From Pseudoflavonifractor intestinihominis (GTDB lineage Bacteria; Bacillota; Clostridia; Oscillospirales; Oscillospiraceae), in contig NZ_JBBMFK010000009.1 of assembly GCF_040096055.1 (NCBI RefSeq), positions 66,162 to 130,161 of the forward strand: DNA of 64,000 bases, written 5' to 3'. The notes under the pieces are model-generated. The model did not search any database, was not told where the DNA came from, and worked only from the letters and a program-made list of their open reading frames with translations. The translations under genes and the position numbers were made by a program. Shown here one piece after another: positions 48,755 to 57,321 of the stretch (the stretch's first letter is position 1; each line of letters starts with the position of its first letter).

Positions 48755-49055
48755 GGTCGTTCCTCCTGTGTGGGCTGGGTCCGTCCGGCTCCAGGCCGGT
48801 CCGGACCGCCGGGTTTCGGCCCTCCCCGGCGGGGAGGTTTTCTCTGGTATCAGTGTAGTACAGCCGGCCTCAAATAGCAAATACCCATATTTTATTTCAT
48901 ACTATGCTTTAAAGGCATTTTTGATTCGGGAGGATCAGACGCTCCGGCCCTGCCTGCTGACGCGCACGGGCTTGAAAACCGCCGGGTTCTCCGTATAATA
49001 TAGAACATGGCTGACCAATGAGCCCCAAGACCATCGGAAACGCTGGGAGGCACAC
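48755..49055. other. divergent intergenic region
   Basis: 301 bases between the alcohol dehydrogenase and a TetR gene. On the dehydrogenase side the leader contains CCTCCCC/GGGGAGG (48821-48837) and GGTCCGGACC (48799-48808), GC-rich hairpins without a T-run. An AT-rich stretch at 48865-48925 could hold the leftward promoter, but no convincing -35/-10 pair is seen. The rightward promoter is listed separately. Confidence 0.5.
48972..48999 (+). promoter_or_regulatory. sigma-A promoter of the TetR gene
   Basis: TTGAAA, 16 bases, TATAAT; 57 bases before the ATG. Confidence 0.75.
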
Positions 49056-49616
49056 ATGTCAAACACCACCAAACAGGCGCTGGAGGCGTCGCTGAAGCGG
49101 ATGCTGCTGAAAAAACCGCTGGACAAGATCACCATCCGGGACATCACGGAGGACTGCGGAATCAGCCGCATGGCCTTTTACTACCACTTCAAGGACATCT
49201 ATGACCTGATCGAGTGGGTCTGCGTGGAGGATGCGACCCGGGTCCTCGCGGGTAAAAAGACCTACGACACCTGGCAGGAGGGGCTGCTCCAGATTTTTGA
49301 GGCAGTGCTGGAGAACAAGGCCTTTGTGCTCAACGCCTGCCGCTGCATCAGCCGGGACCAGATGGAGCGCTTTCTCTTCAAGCTGACCTACGGCCTGATC
49401 CGCGGCGTGGTGGACGAGAAGAGCCAGGGCGTGGACATCTCCGAGGAGGACAAGGCCTTTATCGCTGAATTTTACAAGTACAGCTTTGTGGGGATCATGC
49501 TGGACTGGATCAGGCAGGGGATGCAGGGGGACTGCCGGACCATTGTCCGGAAGATCAGCGCCACCATGCAGGGGAACGTATCCAATTCCATCCGGAATTT
49601 TGCCGCAGACAGATAA
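49056..49616 (+). CDS. TetR/AcrR family regulator
   Basis: 186 residues. HTH near residues 22-50 (ITIRDITEDCGISRMAFYYHF), then a ligand domain of the DhaS/TetR_C type. GGGAGG precedes the ATG. It diverges from the alcohol dehydrogenase and lies upstream of oleate hydratase on the same strand, so either could be its target. A strong terminator separates it from the hydratase, which argues for independent transcripts. Fatty acid or aldehyde sensing is a guess. Confidence 0.87.
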   Translation: MSNTTKQALEASLKRMLLKKPLDKITIRDITEDCGISRMAFYYHFKDIYDLIEWVCVEDATRVLAGKKTYDTWQEGLLQIFEAVLENKAFVLNACRCISRDQMERFLFKLTYGLIRGVVDEKSQGVDISEEDKAFIAEFYKYSFVGIMLDWIRQGMQGDCRTIVRKISATMQGNVSNSIRNFAADR

Positions 49617-49620
49617 AAAC

Positions 49621-49673
49621 TTTACAAAAGGGGCCCGGTGATAAAAAACTGATCACCGGGCCCCTTTTGTAAA
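49621..49673. terminator. intrinsic terminator
   Basis: 22-base arms TTTACAAAAGGGGCCCGGTGAT and complement, loop of nine; T-run TTTTGT inside the arm end. Confidence 0.88.
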
Positions 49674-49762
49674 TGGCGGTGGGGCGGAAAAGTGGGTAGG
49701 ATATAGCCACACACAGATGTGCGACCGCGAGAGCGGTGGAATATGGAAAGGTGGCTATTCTG

Positions 49763-51730
49763 ATGGCAAAGAATCTTGGAAAACTGACTGCTGCGGCCGC
49801 GGGCCTGGCGGGCGCGGGTGCGGCTGTGGTGCTGGCGAAGAAGGCGGCCCAGGCCAGAAAGGCGCCGGAGGTCCATGAGCAGGAGAACGGCGGCTACCGC
49901 AACACAGAGCTGGGACGCCACGGGAAGAACAAAAAGGGCATCTACTACTCGAGCGGCAACTACGAGGCCTTTGCCCGGCCGGAGAAGCCGGAGGGCGTGG
50001 AGGAGAAAAATGCCTATATCGTGGGCAGCGGTCTGGCCTCTCTGGCGGCGGCCTGCTTCCTGGTGCGGGACGGCCAGATGCCCGGCTCCCACATCCACAT
50101 TCTGGAGGCCATGGACATCGCCGGCGGCGCCTGCGACGGCATCTTCGACCCCAGCCGGGGCTATATCATGCGGGGCGGCCGGGAGATGGAGAACCACTTC
50201 GAGTGCCTGTGGGATCTGTTCCGCTCCATCCCCTCCCTGGAGAAGCCGGGGGCCTCGGTGCTGGACGAGTTCTACTGGCTCAACAAGCACGACCCCAACT
50301 ACTCCCTGTGCCGGGCCACGGTGAACCGGGGCCAGGACGCCCACACCGACGGAAAGTTCAACCTGAGTCAGAAGGGCTGCATGGAGATCGTGAAACTCTT
50401 CATGACCCCCGACGAGGACCTGTACGACAAGACCATTGAGGATGTGTTTGACAGCGAGGTGTTCGACTCCACCTTTTGGCTCTACTGGCGGACCATGTTC
50501 GCCTTTGAGAACTGGCACTCCGCTCTGGAGATGAAGCTCTACTTCCAGCGCTTCATCCACCACATCGCCGGCCTGCCCGACTTCAGCGCCCTGAAGTTCA
50601 CCCGGTACAACCAGTATGAGTCCCTCATTCTGCCCATGCAGAAGTATCTGGAGGCGGCTGGGGTGGACTTCCAGTTCGGCACCGAGGTGACCAACGTGCT
50701 CTTTGACATCAAGGGGGGCCGCAAGGTGGCCACCGCCATTGAGTGCCGGGTGAAGGGGGCGGAGAAGGGGATGCTGCTCACCGAGAACGACCTGGTGTTC
50801 GTCACCAACGGCTCCTGCACCGAGGGCACCATCTACGGCGACCAGGACCACGCCCCCAACGGCGACGCGGAGGTGCGCACCAGCGGCTGCTGGAGCCTGT
50901 GGAAGAACATCGCAAAACAGGACCCGTCCTTCGGTCGGCCGGAGAAGTTCTGCTCCGACGTGTCCAGGACCAACTGGGAGTCGGCCACCATCACCACCCT
51001 GGACGACAGGATCATCCCCTACCTCACCAACATCTGCAAGCGGGACCCCAGGACGGGCAAGGTGGTCACCGGCGGCATTGTCAGCTGCCAGGATTCCAAG
51101 TGGCTGCTGAGCTGGACCATCAACCGGCAGGGCCAGTTCAAGGCCCAGGACCCGGAGAAAGTGTGCATCTGGGTGTACGGCCTGTTCACCGACGTGCCCG
51201 GCGACTATGTGAAAAAGCCCATGAAGGAGTGCACCGGCCGGGAGATCACGGAGGAGTGGCTCTACCACATCGGTGTGCCGGTGGAGCAGATCCCCGAGCT
51301 GGCGGAGCACAGCGCGGTGTGCGTGCCCACCATGATGCCCTATATCACCGCCTTCTTCATGCCCCGGGCCAAGGGCGACCGGCCCGACGTCATCCCCGAC
51401 GGCTGCGTCAACTTCGCCTTCCTGGGCCAGTTCGCCGAGACGCCCCGGGACACCGTGTTCACCACCGAGTACTCGGTCCGCACGGCCATGGAGGCGGTCT
51501 ACGGCCTGCTGGGTGTGGACCGGGGCGTGCCCGAGGTGTGGGGCAGCGTGTACGACATCCGGGATCTGCTGGACAGCTCGGTGTGCCTGATGGACGGCAA
51601 GTCTCCTCTGGAGATGGAGCTGCCCGGGCCGCTGAACCTGGTGAAGAAGCCGGCCCTCAAGTTCATCAAGGGGACCGTGATAGAGAAGCTGCTGCGGGAC
51701 CACAACATCCTCCGGGACGGGATGCTGTGA
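49763..51730 (+). CDS. ohyA: oleate hydratase (10-hydroxystearate forming)
   Basis: FAD-binding enzyme that adds water to cis-9 unsaturated fatty acids, a common detoxification reaction in gut bacteria. About 655 residues. The FAD loop is IVGSGLASLAAACFL, followed by EAMDIAGGACDG and the conserved RGGREMENHFECLWDL, which contains the catalytic Glu. Residues about 1-35 form an Ala/Gly-rich hydrophobic helix not present in shorter homologues; it may tether the enzyme to the membrane. ATG 49763 has AAAGGTGG eight bases upstream; an upstream in-frame GTG at 49736 lacks one. Confidence 0.94.
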   Translation: MAKNLGKLTAAAAGLAGAGAAVVLAKKAAQARKAPEVHEQENGGYRNTELGRHGKNKKGIYYSSGNYEAFARPEKPEGVEEKNAYIVGSGLASLAAACFLVRDGQMPGSHIHILEAMDIAGGACDGIFDPSRGYIMRGGREMENHFECLWDLFRSIPSLEKPGASVLDEFYWLNKHDPNYSLCRATVNRGQDAHTDGKFNLSQKGCMEIVKLFMTPDEDLYDKTIEDVFDSEVFDSTFWLYWRTMFAFENWHSALEMKLYFQRFIHHIAGLPDFSALKFTRYNQYESLILPMQKYLEAAGVDFQFGTEVTNVLFDIKGGRKVATAIECRVKGAEKGMLLTENDLVFVTNGSCTEGTIYGDQDHAPNGDAEVRTSGCWSLWKNIAKQDPSFGRPEKFCSDVSRTNWESATITTLDDRIIPYLTNICKRDPRTGKVVTGGIVSCQDSKWLLSWTINRQGQFKAQDPEKVCIWVYGLFTDVPGDYVKKPMKECTGREITEEWLYHIGVPVEQIPELAEHSAVCVPTMMPYITAFFMPRAKGDRPDVIPDGCVNFAFLGQFAETPRDTVFTTEYSVRTAMEAVYGLLGVDRGVPEVWGSVYDIRDLLDSSVCLMDGKSPLEMELPGPLNLVKKPALKFIKGTVIEKLLRDHNILRDGML

Positions 51731-51765
51731 GCGGCGCGGATACCCACCAATATCTCTGCAAACAG

Positions 51766-51814
51766 ATACCCGTATGGCCCGGGGGCGTCCAGCCCCAGGC
51801 CATACGGGTATTTT
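51766..51814. terminator. terminator between ohyA and the convergent surface protein
   Basis: ATACCCGTATGGCC and GGCCATACGGGTAT with an inner GGGG/CCCC stem, then TTTT on the plus strand. Confidence 0.88.
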
Positions 51815-51834
51815 GCCTGCTTTTCTTTGCGTTT

Positions 51835-52620
51835 TTACTGGAACAGGACGCTGACATCGCCCATGGTGCAGTAGACCTGGATGGTCTTTTCGCTGCCGTT
51901 GTCAATGGAACGGCTCCCTTTTGGACCGCCGAGGGAGAGGTCGCCCACCTGAATGTGACCCAGGCTGTATTCCAGCTCAAAGTTGTAATCCGACGATGCT
52001 CCCTCCAGCTGCAAAACCGTCTGGCCCTGGAGGTGCTCCACATCGGCGCTGCCGTCCAGGCGGCCTGAGTAGTAGATGGCCCCCTGCGTACAGCTGGTGG
52101 ACAGCGCCTCGGTGTCAATGCCCTCAACGGTCAGGTTCCCGCCGGAGGCTGTCAGAGTGACCTGTTCAAAGGTGATGCCTTCGGGTACGGTCACGACGAT
52201 GGGGATGTCCTGGGTGGTGCTGGCGGAGACGACGTAGGCGTTGTCCTCAATGTACGCCTCGCACTCGGCTTCGCTGCCCTCGGACAGGCCGAATTCCGCG
52301 CCCTCCACGATCTTGACTGCCCCGAGGGCGGCGGAACAGCGGAGCTCCGTCACAGCGGCCTGTGCGTCTTCGCCCCCCGATTCCGCAGGGGTTCCCACCT
52401 CCGGGCCGTTTGTATCCCCGGAGGAATCCCCGCCTTCCGCTTCGCCGCCGGAAGGCGCAGGCGTTCCCACTGTAATTGATTCCGACTGGGAGGCCGAGGG
52501 CGTCCCGGAGACAGGGGAGGACGGGCTGCCGTCCCGCTGATAGAGATAAATCACCGCCGCAGCCAGAACGATCACGGCGGCCAGCAGGACAAGAAGCAAA
52601 ATATTGGTTATTTTTTTCAT
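51835..52620 (-). CDS. membrane-anchored DUF4097-like beta-repeat protein
   Basis: 261 residues: transmembrane signal-anchor (about 6-28), low-complexity Ser/Gly/Glu/Pro linker (about 30-90), then a right-handed beta-helix-like domain with short repeating strands (ALGAVKIVEGAEFGL, ASGGNLTVEGIDTEAL, YSLGHIQVGDLSLGG, TMGDVSVLF) as in DUF4097/adhesin domains. ATG 52620 follows AGGTGG by five bases. Extracellular, function unknown. A TATAAT on the minus strand (52645-52640) 20 bases upstream may be its -10 box, without a good -35. Confidence 0.7.
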   Translation of the reverse strand: MKKITNILLLVLLAAVIVLAAAVIYLYQRDGSPSSPVSGTPSASQSESITVGTPAPSGGEAEGGDSSGDTNGPEVGTPAESGGEDAQAAVTELRCSAALGAVKIVEGAEFGLSEGSEAECEAYIEDNAYVVSASTTQDIPIVVTVPEGITFEQVTLTASGGNLTVEGIDTEALSTSCTQGAIYYSGRLDGSADVEHLQGQTVLQLEGASSDYNFELEYSLGHIQVGDLSLGGPKGSRSIDNGSEKTIQVYCTMGDVSVLFQ

Positions 52621-52696
52621 ATATTCCACCTCATTTATTATTATACACTATTTTGTTCCAAGTGGGAAATAAAATAATGTGATACGGCAAGAGAAG

Positions 52697-52789
52697 GCAG
52701 CCTGTCTCCGGCTGTCGGAGTGGTCGTAAGGACAGCTGTATGGGACGAGGAAAGTCGTCGGAAACAGGAGACACCAGGGCTCTGACCTG
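52697..52789 (+). other. structured intergenic segment, candidate RNA element
   Basis: Complementary segments nest into a three-way junction: outer TGTCTCC/GGAGACA (52703-52709 with 52767-52773), first arm GCTGTC/GACAGC (52711-52716 with 52731-52736), second arm GACGA/TCGTC (around a GGAAAG loop, about 52744-52759); then a separate CCAGG/CCTGG hairpin (about 52774-52790). It lies between divergent promoters, 30 bases before the reductase promoter. I cannot match it to a known class; strand is uncertain. Confidence 0.4.
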
Positions 52790-52822
52790 GCCAATCTATG
52801 ATAAAAAATTAACGCCAGGTAG

Positions 52823-52851
52823 TTGCAGAAACTTTTTGACGGTGCTAGAAT
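52823..52851 (+). promoter_or_regulatory. sigma-A promoter of the flavoprotein reductase
   Basis: TTGCAG, 17 bases, TAGAAT, 58 bases before the ATG at 52910. Confidence 0.65.
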
Positions 52852-52909
52852 ACAGGTGTTGGCAGAGATCTTGATCTTGTGCTAACTCAATACTTAAGAG
52901 GGTGAAAAA

Positions 52910-55144
52910 ATGAAAAAGGTGCTCAGTATCGTACTTGCACTGGCCATGTGTCTCTCGCTGGCGGCCTGTGCACAGAACCCGAAGGAGTCCACGGAGCCTT
53001 CCGACTCCGTGAAGCCGACGGAGGAAGCCGGCATCTACACGCCCGGTACCTACACCGCCACTGCCAGAGGGCATGAGGACGGCGTTCAGGTCACTGTGAC
53101 TGTGGATGCCAACAGCATCACGGACGTGACGCTGGATGTCTCCAAGGAGACGGAGAGCATCGGCGGCGCCGCCGCGGATAAGCTGAAGTCTCAGATCATG
53201 GATGCCCAGAGCGCGGAGATCGACGGCGTGTCCGGCGCCACCGAGACCAGCAACGCCGTGAAGATGGCGCTGCAGGACTGCCTGAACCAGGCCATGGGCG
53301 TCAGCTCCGACGAGAAGACCCCCGTGGCCGACGGCACTTACAGCGGCACGGCCCCCAGCTTCGGCCTGACCAGCCAGATGACCTGTGAGGTCACCTTTGA
53401 GGGCGGCAAGATGACCGACATCCAGGTGACCGAGGAGAGCGACAGCGCCACCGGCGAGTGGTTTGCCAGTGCCCAGGAGCTGTTCATCCCCCGCGTGCTG
53501 GAGAGCCAGTCCCTGGCCGTGGACGCCATCACCGGCGCCACCACCTCCTCCAACGGCATCCGCAACTGCGTGGCCGCGGCCATTGACGCGGCTGGCGGCG
53601 ACAGCTCCCAGTGGTACACCGAGATCCCCAAGAAGACCGACACTGTCAAGCTGGAAGGTTATGACGTCATCGTAGTGGGCATGGGCGGCTCCGGCGTCCT
53701 GTCCTACTGCGCGGCTGCTGAGCAGGGCGCCACTGTGTTCGGCATCGAGGCGGCCGGCAAGATCGGCGGCGACTCTGTGTGCACCTACGGCCCCATGGCC
53801 ATCAACAGCCAGTACCTGAAGGACCTGTACAACAACGGCGAGGATTATATCAACGCCGACGATGTGTACAACACCTGGATGGAGTACGTGGGCAGCGACG
53901 AGAAGGCGGACGTGATCCACGAGGCCGTGTACAACTCCGGCTCCGCCCTGGACTACTATGTGGACAACTTCGGCTTTGAGTTCGAGGGCATGGGCCTGCT
54001 GGGCAGCTTTGTGGTGCCCGAGTGGACCAAGCTGTGGTGCGTGTACAGCGCGGACGACGACAACACCTCCTGGAACATCCTGGGACCCAACAAGACCTTC
54101 CAGTTCACCAGAGCCTTGGAGACCGCCAACGCCATGAACGAGAAGAACGAGTACATGACCGAGCTGACGGCCACCAGCCTGATCTTTGACGACGACGGCA
54201 AGGTGATCGGCGTCAACGCCCAGTACTACGACGGCACCACCTATGAGATCTACGGCAAGACCGTGATCCTGGCCACCGGCGGCTTCCTGGGCAACGACGA
54301 CATGATGAACGAGTACCTGGGCTCCACCGTCTCCACCATCGGCGACACGGTCAACGACGGCACCGGTATCCAGATGGGTATCTCCGCCGGCGGCGCCACC
54401 TATATGATGGGCACCCTGCCCATGGTCCACATCTCCCAGGTGCCTCACCTGATCCGCACCGACGACCTGACCGCGGACCAGAAGGCCATCCTGACCGCCC
54501 TGGCCCTGACCACCGATCAGAAGATGATCACCACCGAGGGCAACGTGTGGGGCAATGAGAACCAGAGCGGCACCGAGGACGAGGGCATCACGGTGGAGAT
54601 CGTGTATGCGCCCGACTACATGTACTATGTGGTGTACTCTCAGGAGGACATCGACAACATCCGCACCAACGGTCTGACCGAGGCCCAGGCCAACGCCACC
54701 TCCCAGTTCCTGAGCCAGGGCGGCACGCTGCCCGCTGCCGGCACTCCCGTGGAGGACATCGACCAGATCCTGCAGGTCGGCGAGGAGTACCAGAACGTGA
54801 TCAAGGCGGACAGCATCGCGGATCTGGCCGCTGCCATCGGCTGCGATGAGTCCAACCTGACGGAGGCGCTGGGCGGCGTGGACACCACCTACTACGCGGT
54901 GATCTGCGACAGCTACGCCTACGCCACCGTGGGCGGCCTGGACGTGGACGTGAACATGAACGTGCTGCGTGAGGACGGTACCCCCATCGAGAACCTGTTT
55001 GCGGTTGGCCAGGATTCCGAGGGCGTCTGCAACGCGGACGGCAAGGCCTATACGCCTTGGGGCGGCCAGGCCCAGTCCTGGACCTTTGTGTCCGGCCAGA
55101 TCGCCGGCACTCAGGCCGCTGCCGTTGCCGCGGCTGCGGAGTAA
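52910..55144 (+). CDS. extracytoplasmic flavoprotein reductase with two FMN-binding domains
   Basis: Lipoprotein of the fumarate/urocanate reductase type that probably passes electrons to an organic acceptor outside the membrane. 744 residues: signal peptide with lipobox SLAAC (Cys20), two FMN_bind domains (about 42-122 and 135-222) each with an ApbE flavinylation motif (GVSGATETSN and AITGATTSSN), then the FAD-binding domain (about 235-740) with VIVVGMGGSGVLSYCAAAEQGA, TVILATGGF and YATVGGLDVD. Duplicate FMN domains are unusual; most relatives have one. The acceptor is unknown. Monocistronic. ApbE and a membrane electron donor are not encoded in the window. Confidence 0.9.
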   Translation: MKKVLSIVLALAMCLSLAACAQNPKESTEPSDSVKPTEEAGIYTPGTYTATARGHEDGVQVTVTVDANSITDVTLDVSKETESIGGAAADKLKSQIMDAQSAEIDGVSGATETSNAVKMALQDCLNQAMGVSSDEKTPVADGTYSGTAPSFGLTSQMTCEVTFEGGKMTDIQVTEESDSATGEWFASAQELFIPRVLESQSLAVDAITGATTSSNGIRNCVAAAIDAAGGDSSQWYTEIPKKTDTVKLEGYDVIVVGMGGSGVLSYCAAAEQGATVFGIEAAGKIGGDSVCTYGPMAINSQYLKDLYNNGEDYINADDVYNTWMEYVGSDEKADVIHEAVYNSGSALDYYVDNFGFEFEGMGLLGSFVVPEWTKLWCVYSADDDNTSWNILGPNKTFQFTRALETANAMNEKNEYMTELTATSLIFDDDGKVIGVNAQYYDGTTYEIYGKTVILATGGFLGNDDMMNEYLGSTVSTIGDTVNDGTGIQMGISAGGATYMMGTLPMVHISQVPHLIRTDDLTADQKAILTALALTTDQKMITTEGNVWGNENQSGTEDEGITVEIVYAPDYMYYVVYSQEDIDNIRTNGLTEAQANATSQFLSQGGTLPAAGTPVEDIDQILQVGEEYQNVIKADSIADLAAAIGCDESNLTEALGGVDTTYYAVICDSYAYATVGGLDVDVNMNVLREDGTPIENLFAVGQDSEGVCNADGKAYTPWGGQAQSWTFVSGQIAGTQAAAVAAAAE

Positions 55145-55154
55145 AAGCAAAATA

Positions 55155-55191
55155 ACAAAGTGGGCTGCCATAGGCAGCCCACTTTGTTTTT
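55155..55191 (+). terminator. intrinsic terminator
   Basis: ACAAAGTGGGCTGCC, loop ATA, complement, TTTTT. Confidence 0.92.
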
Positions 55192-55201
55192 CCTGTAAAC
55201 A

Positions 55202-55237
55202 ACGAGAGGGTGATGCGCCGCATCGCCCTCTCGTTTT
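55202..55237. terminator. second, tandem terminator
   Basis: ACGAGAGGG-GATGC and GCATC-CCCTCTCGT, then TTT. It also lies just after the convergent lipoprotein gene. Confidence 0.82.
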
Positions 55238-55253
55238 ATAGAATAGAAAGGAT

Positions 55254-55763
55254 TCACGCCAGAGAGAAGATAACCTGTACCGTCCCGTCTCCCAGAATCT
55301 CCTTCAGACCGGCCGGGTCGTTGATTCTGGCCAGCCGGGTGAAGCTCCAGGTGTTGGTGTCATAGTAGATGGTGATCTGGTTTCCCTGGTAGAGAATGAT
55401 ATCGCCCGGTTCTGTGGTGATCTGCGTGTCGTTTCGGGTCAGGGCGGTGCCCAGCGGACCCACTTTTTCGAATCCGCCGTAGTCCTCCATCTCGACGGTC
55501 ACCGGCCCCTGAGCCAGAAGGGCTTTGAATTCCTCTGCGGAGCTGTTGTCCTCAAAAGCGGCCAGCAGTTCCCGGTCTCCCACTGTGATCTTCAGCATCG
55601 CTTCCTCCTGGCTGGGCTGTGTTCCTTCGGACTGCTGGGGGGTCTCCTGCTCCTGGACCGCCGTCTGGGCTGGGGGCGTGCTGCTGTGCTCTGTGGGCGC
55701 CTCCCTGACGGTGCAGGCGGCCAGGCTGAAAACGGCGAGGAGCGTGCAGAGCAGCCGTATCAT
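55254..55763 (-). CDS. lipoprotein with cyclophilin-like fold
   Basis: 169 residues from ATG 55763 (AAGGAGGG five bases upstream; an in-frame TTG further up overlaps that box). Signal peptide with lipobox SLAAC, Thr/Gln/Pro linker (about 25-55), then a domain of about 110 residues matching the cyclophilin-like family (DUF/PF18050): GFEKVGPLGTALTRNDTQITTEPGDI and LYQGNQITIYYD. These proteins are often found with flavodoxin and LysR genes, as here. Function unknown; no peptidyl-prolyl isomerase residues are evident. Confidence 0.82.
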   Translation of the reverse strand: MIRLLCTLLAVFSLAACTVREAPTEHSSTPPAQTAVQEQETPQQSEGTQPSQEEAMLKITVGDRELLAAFEDNSSAEEFKALLAQGPVTVEMEDYGGFEKVGPLGTALTRNDTQITTEPGDIILYQGNQITIYYDTNTWSFTRLARINDPAGLKEILGDGTVQVIFSLA

Positions 55764-55785
55764 AAAATCCCTCCTTTTCAAGCCG

Positions 55786-56760
55786 TCACTTCAGGTACTG
55801 GAGGAAAAACTGCTGGATCTTGTCAAAGGGGATGATGTCCTTCCGGTCGTAGAGGTCGGTGTGGACCGCGCCGGGGATGATGAGCAGCTCCTTGTTGCCG
55901 GCGTAGGGGTTGTCCCGCACCATGTCGGCAAAGGCGTCCCGGCTGAAATAGCAGGAGTGGGCCTTTTCGCCGTGGATGACCAGCACGGCGCTGCGGATCT
56001 CGTTGCTGTAGCGCAGGATGGGCATGTTGAGGAAGGACAGGGAGGAGGTCACGTTCCAGCCCTGGTTGGAGTTGAGGGACCGCTCGGTGTAGCCCCGCTG
56101 GGTCTTGTAGTAGTCGTAGTAGTCCTTCACGAAGAAGGGGGCGTCCTGGGGCGGGGGGTCCACCACGCCGCCCGCCCGGGCGTAGGCGCCGTTTTTATAG
56201 TCCTGGGTCCGCTGGGCGTTGAGGGCCTTCTTGGTCTCATACCGGGCGTCGGCGCTGTCGGCGGCGTCAAAGTACCCCTTGGCGTTCACCCGGGTCATGT
56301 CGTACATGGTGGAGGTGACGGTGGCCTTGATGCGGGTGTCCATGGCGGCGGCGTTGAGGGCCATGCCGCCGAAGCCGCAGATGCCCAGAATGCCGATCTT
56401 CTCCGGGTCGATGAAGTCCCGGGTGGAGAGGAAGTCCACCGCGGCGGAGAAGTCCTCGGTGTTGATGTCGGGGGAGGCCACGTTCCGGGCCTGGCCGCCG
56501 CTCTCCCCGATGAAGGAGGGGTCAAAGGCCAGGGCGGCGAAGCCGCGGCTGGCCAGCTCCTCGGCGTACAGCCCGGAGCACTGCTCCTTTACCGCGCCGA
56601 AGGGGCCGGACACGGCCACGGCGGCCAGCGTTCCGGCAGCGCCCTTGGGCAGGTACAGGTCGCCCGAGAGCTCAATGCCGTAGCGGTTGTGGAAGCGCAC
56701 CTTCTCCCGGGTGACCGTGTCACGCATCTGGAAGGAATAGCCGTTGTATCTGGATTGCAT
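55786..56760 (-). CDS. alpha/beta hydrolase with a cysteine nucleophile motif
   Basis: 324 residues of the dienelactone-hydrolase/CocE-like group. The nucleophile elbow reads GICGFGG, with Cys where most hydrolases have Ser; the likely acid and base are in VIHGEKAHSC and PGAVHTDLYD. A conserved AFDPSFIGESGG block lies before it. The Cys form is frequent in this subfamily and in dienelactone hydrolase, so the enzyme is probably active. It lies in the acetyltransferase-flavodoxin-hydrolase-lipoprotein group opposite a LysR gene. Substrate unknown. Confidence 0.85.
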   Translation of the reverse strand: MQSRYNGYSFQMRDTVTREKVRFHNRYGIELSGDLYLPKGAAGTLAAVAVSGPFGAVKEQCSGLYAEELASRGFAALAFDPSFIGESGGQARNVASPDINTEDFSAAVDFLSTRDFIDPEKIGILGICGFGGMALNAAAMDTRIKATVTSTMYDMTRVNAKGYFDAADSADARYETKKALNAQRTQDYKNGAYARAGGVVDPPPQDAPFFVKDYYDYYKTQRGYTERSLNSNQGWNVTSSLSFLNMPILRYSNEIRSAVLVIHGEKAHSCYFSRDAFADMVRDNPYAGNKELLIIPGAVHTDLYDRKDIIPFDKIQQFFLQYLK

Positions 56761-56781
56761 GTGTTTTCCTCCTTATCGTCT

Positions 56782-57321
56782 TCAGATGTGCAGGCCCATC
56801 TCGTAGGCCGCCGCCAGCTTTTCGGGCTGCTTTGCCATGTCGCCGGGGTCGTTGGCGCCGCCGCCCCGGACCACACCGGCCAGCCGCGCCTGCTGGAAGC
56901 AGGCGATCCAGCCCTCCAGACCGCTGACAGGGCCGTCTGAGGCGTCGTCGCCCTCGGCGGAGGCCGTGAGCAGATAGATGTCCCGGAAGGCGTAGTCGGC
57001 GGAGAACAGGGGATTGGCCCGGTCCAGCAGGGTCTTCAGCTGGCCGGACAGCTCGTAGTAATAGACCGGGGTGGCGAAGCAGATGATGTCCGCAGCGCCC
57101 ATTTTCTCCACAATGGCGGCGGCATCGTCCTGGATCACGCACCGAGGGGCTTTCAGGCAGGCCATGCAGCCGGTGCAGAAGCGGATGTCCTTGCCCCGCA
57201 GAGAAATAAATTCCACCTGGTGGCCGGCGTCCCGGGCGCCCTGGGCAAACCGCTGGGCCAGCAGGTCGGAATTGCTGTCCCGGCGCAGGCTGGTGGAGAC
57301 GATCAGAACCTTTTTGCTCAT
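56782..57321 (-). CDS. flavodoxin-fold NAD(P)H-dependent oxidoreductase
   Basis: 179 residues of the iron-sulfur-flavoprotein/FMN reductase family. FMN-binding loop STSLRRDSNSDLLA at the N-terminus; FCTGCMACLKAPRCV (three Cys) in the place where ISF proteins hold a cluster; ATPVYYYELSGQLKTLLDR is the second flavin loop. The Cys spacing (CX2CX2C with another Cys later) suggests an iron-sulfur cluster might be bound. It overlaps the acetyltransferase by four bases. Confidence 0.88.
   Translation of the reverse strand: MSKKVLIVSTSLRRDSNSDLLAQRFAQGARDAGHQVEFISLRGKDIRFCTGCMACLKAPRCVIQDDAAAIVEKMGAADIICFATPVYYYELSGQLKTLLDRANPLFSADYAFRDIYLLTASAEGDDASDGPVSGLEGWIACFQQARLAGVVRGGGANDPGDMAKQPEKLAAAYEMGLHI

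Noticed and set aside
48799..48837. Terminator before the alcohol dehydrogenase
   Set aside because: Strong hairpins but no T-run on either side; better described as structured leader.
52744..52790. RNase P RNA
   Set aside because: Only the string GAGGAAAGTC matches; length and other conserved regions are missing.
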